Position numbers and translations under genes: made by a program. Positions 48,786 through 59,539 of a stretch of 64,000 nt of DNA are shown piece by piece; the first letter of the stretch is position 1; each line of letters starts with the position of its first letter. The notes under the pieces were generated by a model. The model was not told the DNA's origin. It worked only from the letters and a program-made list of their open reading frames with translations, and made no database searches. Source of the stretch: Albula goreensis (lineage: Eukaryota; Chordata; Actinopteri; Albuliformes; Albulidae); the NCBI GenBank assembly GCA_022829145.1, contig CM040763.1:1275342-1339341 (forward strand), in the 5' to 3' direction.

Positions 48786-49715
48786 GCTCAGCGGTGTAAG
48801 CGGACTCCAGATCTAAGCCACCCCCCCTGAGCTGTAGTGCAGAGAGGCACAATGTATGCATTCAGCTCCAGCCCTCCCTGGCACAAACCCCTGTCTGGGT
48901 TCACAAAGTTCAGCTCCGGTCCGGTTCCGCTCTCTGTTTCCAGAACAGATTGGACCATTCACACGAGGGAGATGAAAGAGCCGAGTGGACCGCACACAGT
49001 GGCACAGGTTTACCTGTCGGGACCGGCGCCAAAGGTGGGGCCAAACCGGACCGAACCGGACAGTTGCAAATTATAGGCTGGTGCTTGTGAGCATGCATTT
49101 CTAAGTGGGGGGGTGGTTATTAATAGTCTGATACTGATGTATTTCTGTGTGTCTGGATTAGGCTGGTCAAGACATGGACTGTTGGGTTTATCTTTGTAGG
49201 AGAGAGAGAGATGAGAGGAGAGGTCTCTCCAGGTCACAGTGACTGTGTTTTACTCTGTCAGCACCTGAGTTCACCAGATCCAGGCCTCTCAGCTGGGTCC
49301 GGTCAAGCCCCACCTGTTCTACAGGGGGGGTGCCCCTTCCCCCAGGGGCCACAGCCAGAATAAGGGGGCTGAGTAAAGGCTGTACAGTCCCTACAAATAA
49401 TCCACTGCTGCTGCTGCTTCATTTCCTATGGAATAAACCACAAACAGGCTGTGCAGTGGTATGAAAGTAAAGCCGCGATAAGGTGGTGTGGCATTTTTGG
49501 ACCAATCAGGATGCAGTGTTTATATATGGCAGGGCTGCGCAGCTCCAGGCCCTGAGGCCTGCAGTGTCTGCGGGTATTCGGTCCAGGACATGGAGCTGCG
49601 CAGCACTGAGTAACAACATCTGAGCCGTGACATTAACTCCGAAGTGCATGCGAGCTCTGAAGGACTCCTGCAAAGTGTTAGTGCTAAATTAACAGTAAGT
49701 GTTTTGTTTGTGCAG
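48786..49715. other. Non-coding DNA
   Basis: Contains ccggtccggttccg (near 48915) and its partial inverse accggaccgaaccgg (near 49046). The final bases form a T-rich acceptor tract ending gttttgtttgtgcag. Confidence 0.45.
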
Positions 49716-49795
49716 GACGGAGAGCGGTGCGAGGCAGAGGAGATGGAGGAGATGGAGAGAAACAGGAGAAGTGATGCCGAGCTCAAGTGCCCAAA
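49716..49795 (+). ncRNA. Candidate exon of the let-7 host transcript (80 bp)
   Basis: A good acceptor (gttttgtttgtgcag) and donor (CCAAA followed by GTAAGA at 49796) bracket a purine-rich segment with gaggagatggaggagatgg, an exonic-enhancer-like sequence. One frame is open (acidic, E/R-rich), but no protein family is recognised. It lies 5.5 kb upstream of let-7a on the same strand, so a host-transcript exon is the best explanation. Confidence 0.45.
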
Positions 49796-49801
49796 GTAAG
49801 A

Positions 49802-50803
49802 CAGCCAGGTGAGAGCGTGACAGGTGAAGAGTTGTTTAATAATGGCTCAAACTGTAACCAAGAGGTCGGCTGGAGCAAAAACCAGAAACGTCTCGGGATC
49901 TCCAGGAACAGGACTGCCCAGTCCTGCTGTGGACTGTATTGGGCCCAGTGGGTTTATCTTAGGTAAAATCCCTGTAATCCAGCTCCAAAGCCTGTTTCTG
50001 GCACAGACAGATCAGGGTTTACCATCGATCCTACAGACTCACCAGAAACCCAGCCGTACAATTCCCCTGTCCTGTCCTCTGTGCTAAAAATACTGACCAC
50101 ATACACCAGAACCTGGCCATACGAAATACAGATTTCACTGTCAGCCATGCATCACCCTTGGATATCTTCTCCAGCAATATTCTTACGCCAAGCTGTCGCT
50201 ACGTTAGCACAGGTCAAACAAGCTGTGTTGGCTTGGTTTTAACAAGCCATGTTAGCGCCATGTTAATAAACTGTGTTTGCGCAGAGTTAGGAAGCTGTGT
50301 TACCACAATGTTAAAACTGTGTCAGCAAAGAGCTGATAAGTGGTGTAACTGCAGTGTTAAACTGTTACCGAACCAGTACATGTGATTTTTACCACCTGGT
50401 ATTTTGTACTTTTGGCGTAAAATCTGCGTTGTGTCTCAAAGACATATTGCTCTTAACGTACAGTTACACAGCTGAGAAGCAAAAGGTCTTAGACAGCTTT
50501 GCGTCTTTCACCCTGTGGGGATATTTTTGTGCCTCTAAGATTCACCCTCGATCCTGCAGTAGCCCTTTTTTGTCCTGTTTATTTTTTATGAGGATCATTT
50601 GCGTGTCAGCACCTCCAAACGGGTCTGCTTATCACAGATATACTGCAGCCCAATACCAGGCGGGGGCCGGGGGGCACGGGGCTCTGGGTGACCTCTGTGG
50701 TCTGCAACATCACTGACATGAGTGTGAAGTCATTTTTACCTCTCTAAAAACGGGGTGCAGCAACATGGGGCCCCGATTTAGTCATTAGGGTCTGTGACAT
50801 CCT

Positions 50804-50847
<44 letters not shown>

Positions 50848-50934
50848 CTTTTTATATGTTTCAGCATATGACTGCTTCTTTACACATACTGATCTGCTGA
50901 AGACTCCTTACATTTCTAAGGCCTTAAAGTACAG
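49802..50934. other. Non-coding DNA with GT tract
   Basis: Around 50200-50370 the motif ctgtgttagc/aagctgtgtta recurs irregularly (about six times), a very decayed tandem repeat. A pure GT tract spans 50805-50846. No gene was recognised. Confidence 0.5.
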
Positions 50935-51395
50935 ACCTCCAGGACTGGAGTTAAACCTGCAGACGCTGCGGCCCTCCAGGACTGGAGTTAAACCTGCAGA
51001 CACTGCGGCCCTCCAGGACTGGAGTTAAACCTGCAGACACTGTGGCCCTCCAGGACTGGAGTTAAACCTGCAGACACTGCGGCCCTCCAGGACTGGAGTT
51101 AAACCTGCAGACACTGCGGCCCTCCAGGACTGGAGTTAAACCTGCAGACACTGCAGCCCTCCAGGACTGGAGTTAAACCTGCAGACACTGTGGCCTCCAG
51201 GACTGGAGTTAAACCTGCAGACACTGCAGCCCTCCAGGACTGGAGTTAAACCTGCAGACACTGCAGCCCTCCAGTACTGGAGTTAAACCTACAGACACTG
51301 CGGTCCTCCAGGACTGGAGTTAAACCTACAGACACTGTCCGGTCCTCCAGGACTGGAGTTAAACCTACAGACACTGTCCCCTACAGGACTGGATG
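50935..51395. repeat. 37-bp minisatellite, about 12 copies
   Basis: The unit contains ccctccaggactggagttaa followed by acctgcagacactgcgg. Variants accumulate toward the 3' end (cctacag, ctgtccggtcc). The same unit in the same orientation recurs between let-7a and let-7b at 55770. Confidence 0.97.
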
Positions 51396-51439
51396 GGGAG
51401 TTTGACACCACTGCCTTGCGCAGTGTACGGACACTGGAA

Positions 51440-52240
51440 TGTCACTCCATGCACGTAGCAGTGTAGCTTTCCTCCCTGCTCCGGCCCGCCCGTCACAGAG
51501 GGCTAAAATTCGCTCTCGAGGTCACAGGGAGGTTACTCTGTCTGACTGCGTCCAGAATATCCCCCCCCCCCAAGGCCCCGGGCCATACCAGCCCAGAACA
51601 CTGACCCGGGTGGCCCGCCTGGGAGGGCCTCTGTTCTGTAACCGGACCCGGCCGGCCGGTTGCCGGGGGTGATATAAATAGCTGTTTATCCCAGCGATGC
51701 CGGGCTGACCCGGGGCCCAGGGGTTGCGTTTCCCTTTTTACACTCTGCTGAGCGACTGTCTGGATTCCTGCTGTCTGCACCCGGCCCCCCTCACCCCCAC
51801 CCTGACCCCCCCGACCGCCTGCGTGCACACTACAGTGCAGATGGAGAGGCAAGGCGGGCTGCGTTTCTTAAAGGGTGGGGGAGCGTCAGTAGATTTGTGG
51901 GTGCGTTGGGCTTATCTGGACTCAGCCGCAGGTGTGGTGGGGGGGGTGGGGGGCGGGTGAGGGCTAGCGTTGGGGCCAGTGGAGATCCCTCTCTCCAGCG
52001 ATCTGGTCTGTGTGCGCCAGTGCAGTCTCCGGGCAGAGGAGCCTGTGTTTCTGCTAGCTCGGGGCTTCGCGCCCGCCGCCATCGCCCTCTCAGCTTTGCA
52101 CATCGTGGGGAGCGGCCGTCCTGCGCGGGGGTCTCTCCACAGCCGAGTCAATCCAGCCGGAATACAGATCACGCTCGTAAGCCGCAGTCGGTCGTGTGTT
52201 TGGGGTGTGAGGCTCGTACGGCTTAGTTGTGTGAGTGCTG
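51440..52240 (+). promoter_or_regulatory. CpG-rich TATA promoter candidate proximal to let-7
   Basis: GC- and CpG-rich DNA contains TATAAATA at 51673-51680 in a gggggtga-TATAAATA-gctg context, predicting a start near 51705, about 3.6 kb before let-7a on the same strand. A G-quadruplex-prone run lies downstream at 51939-51963. It could drive an unspliced pri-let-7 transcript. A 206-codon frame at 51970-52590 has no known domain. Confidence 0.45.
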
Positions 52241-52800
52241 GCTTTTCTGCACAAAGCATTTTAGCGTCTCATTTTAGCTGCTTCACGGCTCCCATCTCTG
52301 CTTGCTGTGGGGTTCCTGGGCTGACGTTGATCCGGTTGGAATACAGATCGCATGTTTGGGGTGAAAGGCCTCCAGTTTTATTGTGGTTTTCTGCTGAAAC
52401 GCAGCCAGGTTTGTTGTGTCATATCGACTGCTGTAAGGCTCTCTGCGGGATGCCGGAGCTGAGCCTATCCAGTTGGAGTACAGATCTAATGTGTAATCCG
52501 CACTTGCTGCTGCGTTTGAGAGGCAGGTTTAGCTCCCAGATCTTCAGCTTTGTGTGTGGCCGTACGGACATAGCACCGCAAGCCTTCTAGCTTTACATGC
52601 TAGCCTAAAATGCTGCTGAAAATACAGCTTGCTTTCGAGTTAATATGCCTCAATATGTGATTGCTGTTTTTCTGCTGAGAGGCTGTTAGCTTCTCGTTTT
52701 AGCACGTATATACCACTGATGGGCTTCCAGCTTTGCAGTTCCTGAACTGAAGTTGATCCAGTTAAGATACAGATCACATGTATAATCTGCATTTGATTCA
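52140..52800. repeat. Diverged tandem repeat, four copies, period about 140-180 bp
   Basis: A block like gatccagttggaatacagatc occurs with (a/g)tacagatc at 52162, 52341, 52478 and 52767. It is preceded in most copies by ttttctgctgaaa-like and gcttcc/ctcgttttagc-like text. The spacing between the last two copies is about twice the unit. Old, diverged local duplications. Confidence 0.6.
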
Positions 52801-55281
52801 CTGGGGTGATCTGATGGTAAATAGATCACTTTGAAGACCACTGACTCCAGAACAGCTCTTCTCATTCTGCCCATGCCAGCTCCATGACCCGGAAGTGATC
52901 TTTTTGTGATTTCGGATTGGAGACGCCAATACAAAGCAACTATTCAGACCTGCTAAAACCCCTGGTTGTGCTTCTGTGATAAATGTAAACACAGACGATC
53001 TTTTCTTGGCCAACTGAATCCACCCCCATTAAACTGAGGAGACCAATAAGCTTACAGACAGCCAATGCCAAAAAAGTGAATGGATGTTTTCCAGAATCGT
53101 GGTTAGAGACTGAGCGTATGTAGACGGGACTAGCATCCTGAGAGGTGTTCTGTGTAACCATGGCGTTGCAGTATCCATTGGATACTGGAATCAGTGACTG
53201 GGAGAATGATTACCGTTGGGATTGTGGCGGTATATGGGGCCGTTACCGAGGTGACGGGATTCCCCATAAAACGGCCACATCAAGGCCCGGGTGAGCGGCG
53301 CTGGCAGACTGTCTGGGGAGAGCCATTGTGTTAGTCACCTTTATGGGTCAGCCCTCGGTAAACCACAGCACACAGAGTCACAACCCTGACCACAAGCTCC
53401 ACTGCTCAGACTGTGTGTGTGTGTGTGTGTGTGTGTCAGAATTACTGCTGCACCATGCCTGTACACACAAACCTGAGCTTGAAACGGAGAAAGTATTTTA
53501 TATTTTGGGAATGTTTGTGGGTACTTGTGTTTATTGGTTTATGTGTGTGTGCAGACTTGTGTGTGACCGTATATATAAAGGTACTCATGTTTGGTGGTTT
53601 GTGTGCATGGGAGTGTGTAGATATATTTATGGCCTTTTCTTTCCACTGTACATTCTCTGTCTCCCTCTCCTCCTCCTCTCTCTCTCCCTCGCTTGTGTCA
53701 TAAACGCTCTCAGAGTCCCTTACATGGGCAAAAAACTTTCCATTATACATTTTTCTCCTAATTAATGGATGTGAAGGTAAGGTAAACAGAAGGGATGGAT
53801 TCCTGTGCCAGAGTAACTCATTGTTGTCTTTTTCTGGGGGTTTCCTGGGTGCCGGCTGCACAACTCATTCATTTTGGCATAACTGCCTGACTGGGTGTTT
53901 TGTGCATTCAGAAAGAAAAGCTATTAAAGTGTCTTTAATGGCCTTTTTGGAGTGGAAAATAAGGTATTGACATAAGGAGCACTCAACTCCCAAAATGTAA
54001 AAATGAATGGCTGAAAGAGAAGCAGTCTCTCCCAGCCTACCGCGAGCCACAGGGGAGGACTGGGGTGTGGCTGGCGGAGAGACAGGGACAGCTCACCTGG
54101 GCAGCTGTATACAGGTACGCGCTGTGCCAGGTAACCTGTACCTCATTCACATGGCCGTACCTGTAAACAAGCATCCCATGAATAATGTAGAGAAAGAGAG
54201 AGAGAGAGGGAGGGAGGCACGGACACAGAGAAAGTGGGAGGCAGAGAAATAACCTTATTGTGTAGGGAATGTTTGCTTATCTTCAGGTCTCCCTTTGGTC
54301 AGCGTGAATGTTAAGTCTCTAATAGCATGTTTTAGATGTTGTTTTTTCCTTGTTTAGTAATTTGCAGCAGCAGTACAAAAACAAGGCGATTAGACATTTC
54401 TCACTCCTACACACACACCATTCTGATCTCTGTCTCACAAGTGTTTTTTCGTTTCCTTGGAAAGTGGAGTTTGTTTTGTTTGTGTGTCTGTAATAAAGAG
54501 ATTTTAACCAGCTCACACCGCCCTGTTCTTTCCCTGCCTTGCTGTGGGACTCACAGCTGCACCATGAACAGGTGGTGTTCACACCTGGAGTCACCTGAAG
54601 GCCTTGTCTACAGGTACTGAAGGTGTTATAACCTATCTCCTGTCTCTCCACACAGTTTCCAATCTGAACCAGTGACCACAGGGCCAAGGCCAGACCCTTG
54701 GGGCACCCTTTTCGAGAGGAAAACCCAGCTGTTCGGATGGTGAGAATGTTCCGGGTGTGCGGCCAGTTCCAGACCTATCAACCATCCAATCTACAGTAGA
54801 GATGCATACAGTAACACAGTGGTGTCAATCTTTGAGGGTGTTCAGGAGTACAGAAAGTAGCAGGTGCAGGTCAGGCAAGTGGATGTAAAGAGGACTATAG
54901 AGATTCTCAACAGCCAAGATCATCACACATAAGAAACTTTTAACTTGAGAAAGGGAGAGCCAGACATAAGACACTTTGAGGAAGCCGTAACACTCACCTA
55001 AACCTCCCTGTTCACTTGAGTCTGTTTTAGTCCTGAGTAAAATTATCTGGGCAAACTTCCCCTTTATGACTAACCCTGCGTTTGATCTTCACAGATGGTA
55101 AATAAGATGAAAATTGGGCACCTCTTCCTCCCTCTACTGCCACCAGGTGAACAACTCTCTTATCACCTTGGAAACATGGCCAGTCCTCTGTGTGTTTTGG
55201 TCATGTGTGCAGGGTCTTTTCTTCCTTACAGAAAATGTTTCCCATCTGAACGGAAGGGAGAACGCAAGAAGAGAGACTGTC
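52801..55281. other. Non-coding DNA, presumptive pri-let-7 5' region
   Basis: Includes a short GT run (53411-53437), a GA-rich tract (54190-54235) and an AATAAA near 54492. A good AG acceptor-like site (gtttgatcttcacag) ends at 55094. No open frame of a known family is present. It would be transcribed if the 51.7-kb promoter is used. Confidence 0.45.
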
Positions 55282-55366
55282 CTTTGGGGTGAGGTAGTAG
55301 GTTGTATAGTTTTAGGGTTACACCCTTCCTGTCAGATAACTATACAACTTACTGTCTTTCCTGAAG
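55282..55366 (+). ncRNA. let-7a: let-7a microRNA precursor
   Basis: The 5p arm at 55290-55311 is identical to mature let-7a as I know it, with seed GAGGTAG and 3' part ending tatagtt. The 3p arm at 55340-55361 (starting ctatacaactta) pairs with it across a 28-nt loop, and the lower stem continues with cttt/gaag pairing. let-7 microRNAs silence LIN28, HMGA2, RAS and other targets in the cytoplasm to promote differentiation. The loop lacks an obvious LIN28 cold-shock-domain motif (GNGAY) and a GGAG zinc-knuckle motif. It is paired with let-7b 798 bp downstream. By gene order this is the let-7a-3-type copy. Confidence 0.97.
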
Positions 55367-55569
55367 TGGCTGTGATGTCATCGAGGGTCGTCAGTATTGC
55401 CACGGTTACAGAACATGAGGTTGCTGTTGTGTATTCTTCTAAGGGCAGAGGTTCTGGTCCTTGAGACCCACTGAGCTCTTCTGGTTTATGAACTTTAAAA
55501 TCCAACAACCGGTTTAGATATCAAAGAAACCAGGTGAGTTAACAGTTTAATTGCCTGTTTTAAGTGATC

Positions 55570-55575
55570 AATAAA
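55570..55575 (+). terminator. AATAAA poly(A) signal candidate between the two let-7 hairpins
   Basis: AATAAA is followed immediately by GT-rich gtgatgtgtgag, the layout of a cleavage signal with a downstream element. It lies 209 bp after let-7a and before let-7b. Use of this site would produce transcripts with let-7a only. Hexamers are common by chance. Confidence 0.3.
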
Positions 55576-55769
55576 GTGATGTGTGAGAAGGAAACCCAGG
55601 AAACGCTGAGATCACCAGGACTGGAGTTGGGGATACAATTATCCATTGGACTGTCTCTCTACCAATGGGCTGCTCCAACGATAGTAGAGAGAGGGTCTTT
55701 GAGCAGTCTTGTAAACAAGGTGTGTGAATTTCAAGGACTGAAATACACCGGAAACAAGCCAACACTGCC

Positions 55770-55985
55770 CCCTACAGGACTGGAGTTAAACCTGCAGACA
55801 CTGCGGCCCTCCAGGACTGGAGTTAAACCTGCAGACACTGCGGTCCTGCAGGACTGGAGTTAAACCTGCAGACACTGTGGCCCTGCAGGACTGGAGTTAA
55901 ACCTGCAGACACTGTGGCCCTCCAGGACTGGAGTTAAACCTGCAGACACTGCGGCCCTCCAGGACTGGAGTTAAACCTGCAGAAA
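55770..55985. repeat. 37-bp minisatellite between let-7a and let-7b, about 5.8 copies
   Basis: Same unit and orientation as the array at 50935-51395 (ggactggagttaaacctgc, agacactgcggccctcc). Copies are nearly identical, with one-base variants (ctgcag for ctccag). It occupies about a quarter of the spacer between the two microRNAs. Confidence 0.97.
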
Positions 55986-56080
55986 CCACAGAGCTAGAGA
56001 AACAGTACAGCAGGTCCTCAGGTGTGTTGGACAGGGCAGACTAATCGGGCTCTTCGCCGCTCGGCTCTCTCTGATGTTCG

Positions 56081-56168
56081 TACAGGATGAGGTAGTAGGT
56101 TGTGTGGTTTCAGGGTAGTGATTTTGCCCCTTCTGCAGATAACTATACAACCTACTGCCTTCCCTGTA
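56081..56168 (+). ncRNA. let-7b: let-7b microRNA precursor
   Basis: The 5p arm at 56088-56109 carries seed GAGGTAG and the let-7b-specific gtgtggtt 3' end. The 3p arm at 56143-56164 (ctatacaacctactgc...) matches let-7b-3p. The lower stem is closed by TACAGG (56081-56086) with CCTGTA (56163-56168). The 33-nt loop contains gtgat, fitting the LIN28 cold-shock-domain motif GNGAY, unlike the let-7a loop. Same strand as let-7a, consistent with one primary transcript. Confidence 0.97.
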
Positions 56169-56627
56169 GGACAGCAGTACAGCTCCTCCCCAGCAGCTGA
56201 GCTTTCTCTATATAATACAACCCGGTTCAGCAGTATCTCTTTCTGGATCACAGGGATTAACGGGTGTGTTTATTCCATGCATGTAACGTGAGTTTACAAC
56301 TTGCACAATGCATTATCCTATGTCACTCAACTGGATTAATCGTGGTCTTCGGTGTGAAATGAGCTACTTTGCCTTTATTTCATAGAAATCATATAATAAA
56401 AATATTTTTTCATAAAGGTGTTTTGTGGCGCCTGTTATTTCAGTTCACTTATATTATTTGTGCCTCTGTGCTCTTCAGTTCCCTTTTTGTATGTGAGTGT
56501 GTAGGTGTGTTTGAGTCTGTGTGTGTGTCCCTGCATAGGCGCGTCTGTGTGCATTTATGCGAGTGTGTGTATCTGTGAAACGGTCCGTGTATGTGTGAGA
56601 GTATACATGTCTGTGTGTTTGATTCAT

Positions 56628-56659
<32 letters not shown>

Positions 56660-58529
56660 TGTATAAGTGTCCATGTGTTTACTTAGGGCTGTGTGCACAC
56701 ACGCGTGGTTCTCACTGAGGTCTGTGCAGCCGCAGGTGTGAAACATGAGCAGACCAGCAGGGGGCAGCAGCAGGGGGTTAGCGGTAGCGGTGCTCTGTGA
56801 TGATAGCATGTCCTGTAAATAATACATGCCTGCCACTTCACGCAGCCATTAGGCAATGTGCACTTTACAGCCATGAGCCTGACAGGAGAGCGAGAGGTCC
56901 AGAGCCCCATCAGGCTCCCATTACAGCGCTCACATATTCATGTGCCCTGGCAGGGGGTTCGGGGGGGGGGGCACCGAGCGGGGTGAGAGCGTGCAGCGCT
57001 AGCACCACCTGCAGCTAACGCTGTAGCCATCGAATGTTAGCGGCTGGTTTTTGTGTTCTTCTCCATCAGAACACCATCCAGTCTCTGCAATGGCATTTTA
57101 CACAAGCTCTGTGTGAGTGTGTGTGTGTGTTTCTCCTCTATGATTTCAAACTGCAGTCCATCTATTCGGCACAACAAGACATACTAAAGTACAAATATGT
57201 TTACATTCACATTCATGGATAGACAGACCAGACACATTTCCAGACATCCTGCAATATATTGAAATGTAGAATAAAAAGGCTTTTTAGCCAAGTCACCTGC
57301 CTATGGACCTACTCCATGGCTGCATGTGCAGGGCACCTGAAGCAGGGAATGGCACAGGAGCGGTTACAGGCTGCAGTGTTGCAGTGTTGCACAGCACTCA
57401 TCACTGAGGGAACTGCAGCACACGCGGTGAGTGAACCCTGTCATGTGTCTCTGTCACCCACATCGGCCCTTCCCATGAGCCCTTGCCAGATGGGTACAGC
57501 CATACAGAAGAGGTTTAGCTCATGCATTGGGACACTGCATTGGGTTAGAAACCACAAACAAGCACCAACGCACACACCATATACAGATACACATGTTTGA
57601 GCACACACTTGCATACAAACACAGCTCAAACGCTGACACACAGACACTATATACATATATATACTGACAACCAACTTCACTCATACACATGCACACAAAC
57701 ACACTTGAACACAAGTGCACACAAACACATGCACATACTCATGTGCACACACATTCTCACTCACAAACACAAACTGAGACATAGTCGAAGGATGTGGTTT
57801 AGAGGAAATGAAGTCAGTCTTTGAAAGATGGGTGTCACTCTGAGGAAGAGTAGTGAGGCGATCGCATTCAGTCACACATGCGTACATACTCACAAACGGA
57901 CATGCACACACACACACAAACACACAGTGTTGACAATACACAACTTTCCAACGGTCTTTTAACATGGTATATAACACACATAAATGCCATCTCTACATGA
58001 AACAGAAGCATTAAAAAATTATGTAAAATTGCTTCGCACAATTAAAAAAAAAAATCTGTATGCGTGTACGCTTGCTTTGATTCCAAAAAGTGAGACAATT
58101 CCTTACAGTCTCCGCTCTATGGTGGCACACAGCATGAGGTCGGCTACAGGAGGGAGTACTTATCATCAGCGCCCTCTGTTGGAGACACCTCTTAACTGCA
58201 TCAGGACGTTTACAGAATGTCCATTTCACCTCCTCTGTCGCCATCTAGTGGACCTTCTGGGAACTTTAATACCGGAAACTATCATTTAATTTCCCTGCTC
58301 TTTTGGAAGAACATAAAAGAACATTTGCAACAATTGCATGGTGCGCGTGAATTGAAAACAGCTTTTTATGTGTTTACAATTTTATATCAACATTAAAACC
58401 CAGCCAAAAATTATGAGTTTCTCTTCAGAAGGGAAACCATTTTAGGATGGCTATGTCTGTAATGCCAACAGCGCATGAGAGATTTTTGAAGTGGGGGGCA
58501 AACTGTGAGCAAAGGTCCTCCGCCTCAAA
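56169..58529. other. Non-coding DNA with TG and CA stretches
   Basis: Degenerate TG lies at about 56495-56655 (pure run about 56626-56653), a G9 run near 56963, and CA-rich DNA at about 57545-57935. Several AATAAA hexamers are present (for example near 57270). No gene was recognised. Confidence 0.5.
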
Positions 58530-59158
58530 AGCCGCCATGACACACACATCCCCCGCCAAAATCGGCCGTCATGACACACACATCCCCCGCCTCGGCCGCC
58601 ATGACACACACAGCCTCCGCCTCGGCCGCCATGACACACACGTCCCCGCCCTCGGCCGCCATGACACACACATCCCCGCCTCGGCCGCCATGACACACAC
58701 ATCCCCGCCTCGGCCGCCATGACACACACATCCCCCGCCTCGGCCGCCATGACACACACATCCCCCGCCTCGGCCGCCATGACACACACATCCCCCGCCT
58801 CGGCCGCCATGACACACACATCCTCCGCCTCGGCCGCCATGACACACACATCCCCCGCCTCGGCCGCCATGACACACACATCCCCGCCTCGGCCGCCATG
58901 ACACACATCATCCCCGCCTCGCCGCCATGACACACACATCCCCCGCCTCGGCCGCCATGACACACACATCCTCCGCCTCGGCCGCCATGACACACACATC
59001 CCCCGCCTCGGCCGCCATGACACACATCCCCCGCCTCGGCCGCCATGACACACACAGCCTCCGCCTCGGCCGCCATGACACACACATCCCCCGCCTCAGC
59101 CGCCATGACACACACATCCCCCGCCTCGGCCGCCATGACACACACATCCTCCGCCTCG
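58530..59158. repeat. 30-bp CpG-rich minisatellite with YY1-like site in each unit, about 21 copies
   Basis: The unit is cggccgccatgacacacaca followed by tcccccgcct, mostly 30 bp with 28-29-bp variants. Each carries GCCGCCATGA, close to the YY1 site (reverse complement of ATGGCGGC), and three or four CpGs. Long open frames on both strands (up to 267 codons, VCVMAAEAGD-type) are periodic artefacts. Confidence 0.97.
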
Positions 59159-59539
59159 CGTGTCAACGAGCGCTGGCTTCTCTCTGCACAGCAGATGCAC
59201 CATCGGTCACACTCTTCATAGGGGAATGACGGGGTCAGCATAAGACCAGTGGAGAGCGAAAGGGGGGAAATTACTGAGGAAACAGTTACAGGAACATACA
59301 GCATGTTATCAGATGCTCTCACAGGCACAAGGGAAAATACAGGTACATGTGTCTAAGTATACAGGAAAAAGTAGATGAAATGTTCAGTCTGGCTTAGGTG
59401 GGTGAAGATTTAAACACGTGTTTTCAGTTTTTTCTGGAAGGTGGTGAGAGATAATGCAGTCCTTATTGTAACAGAAGGTTCAATTGACCATTTGAGGGAG
59501 ATGAAAGTATCGTAAGTAAATTCGGGCAACACGCCATGT
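59159..59539. other. Non-coding DNA
   Basis: Part of 59280-59350 (caggaacatac, atcagatgctctcacaggcac) may be a very decayed 5' portion of the repeat that follows. No gene was recognised. Confidence 0.4.

Noticed and set aside
51970-52590. 206-codon frame on the + strand
   Set aside because: Lies over the CpG-rich promoter candidate and the diverged tandem repeat; the protein has no recognisable family.
55282-56168. Presence of miR-100/miR-125 relatives near let-7
   Set aside because: These accompany other let-7 clusters, so I looked for acccgtagat and tccctgagac seeds; none was seen in the window.
58451-59328. Open frames up to 267 codons on both strands
   Set aside because: All derive from the 30-bp CpG-rich minisatellite; frames are open on several phases at once, as expected for a repeat without stops.
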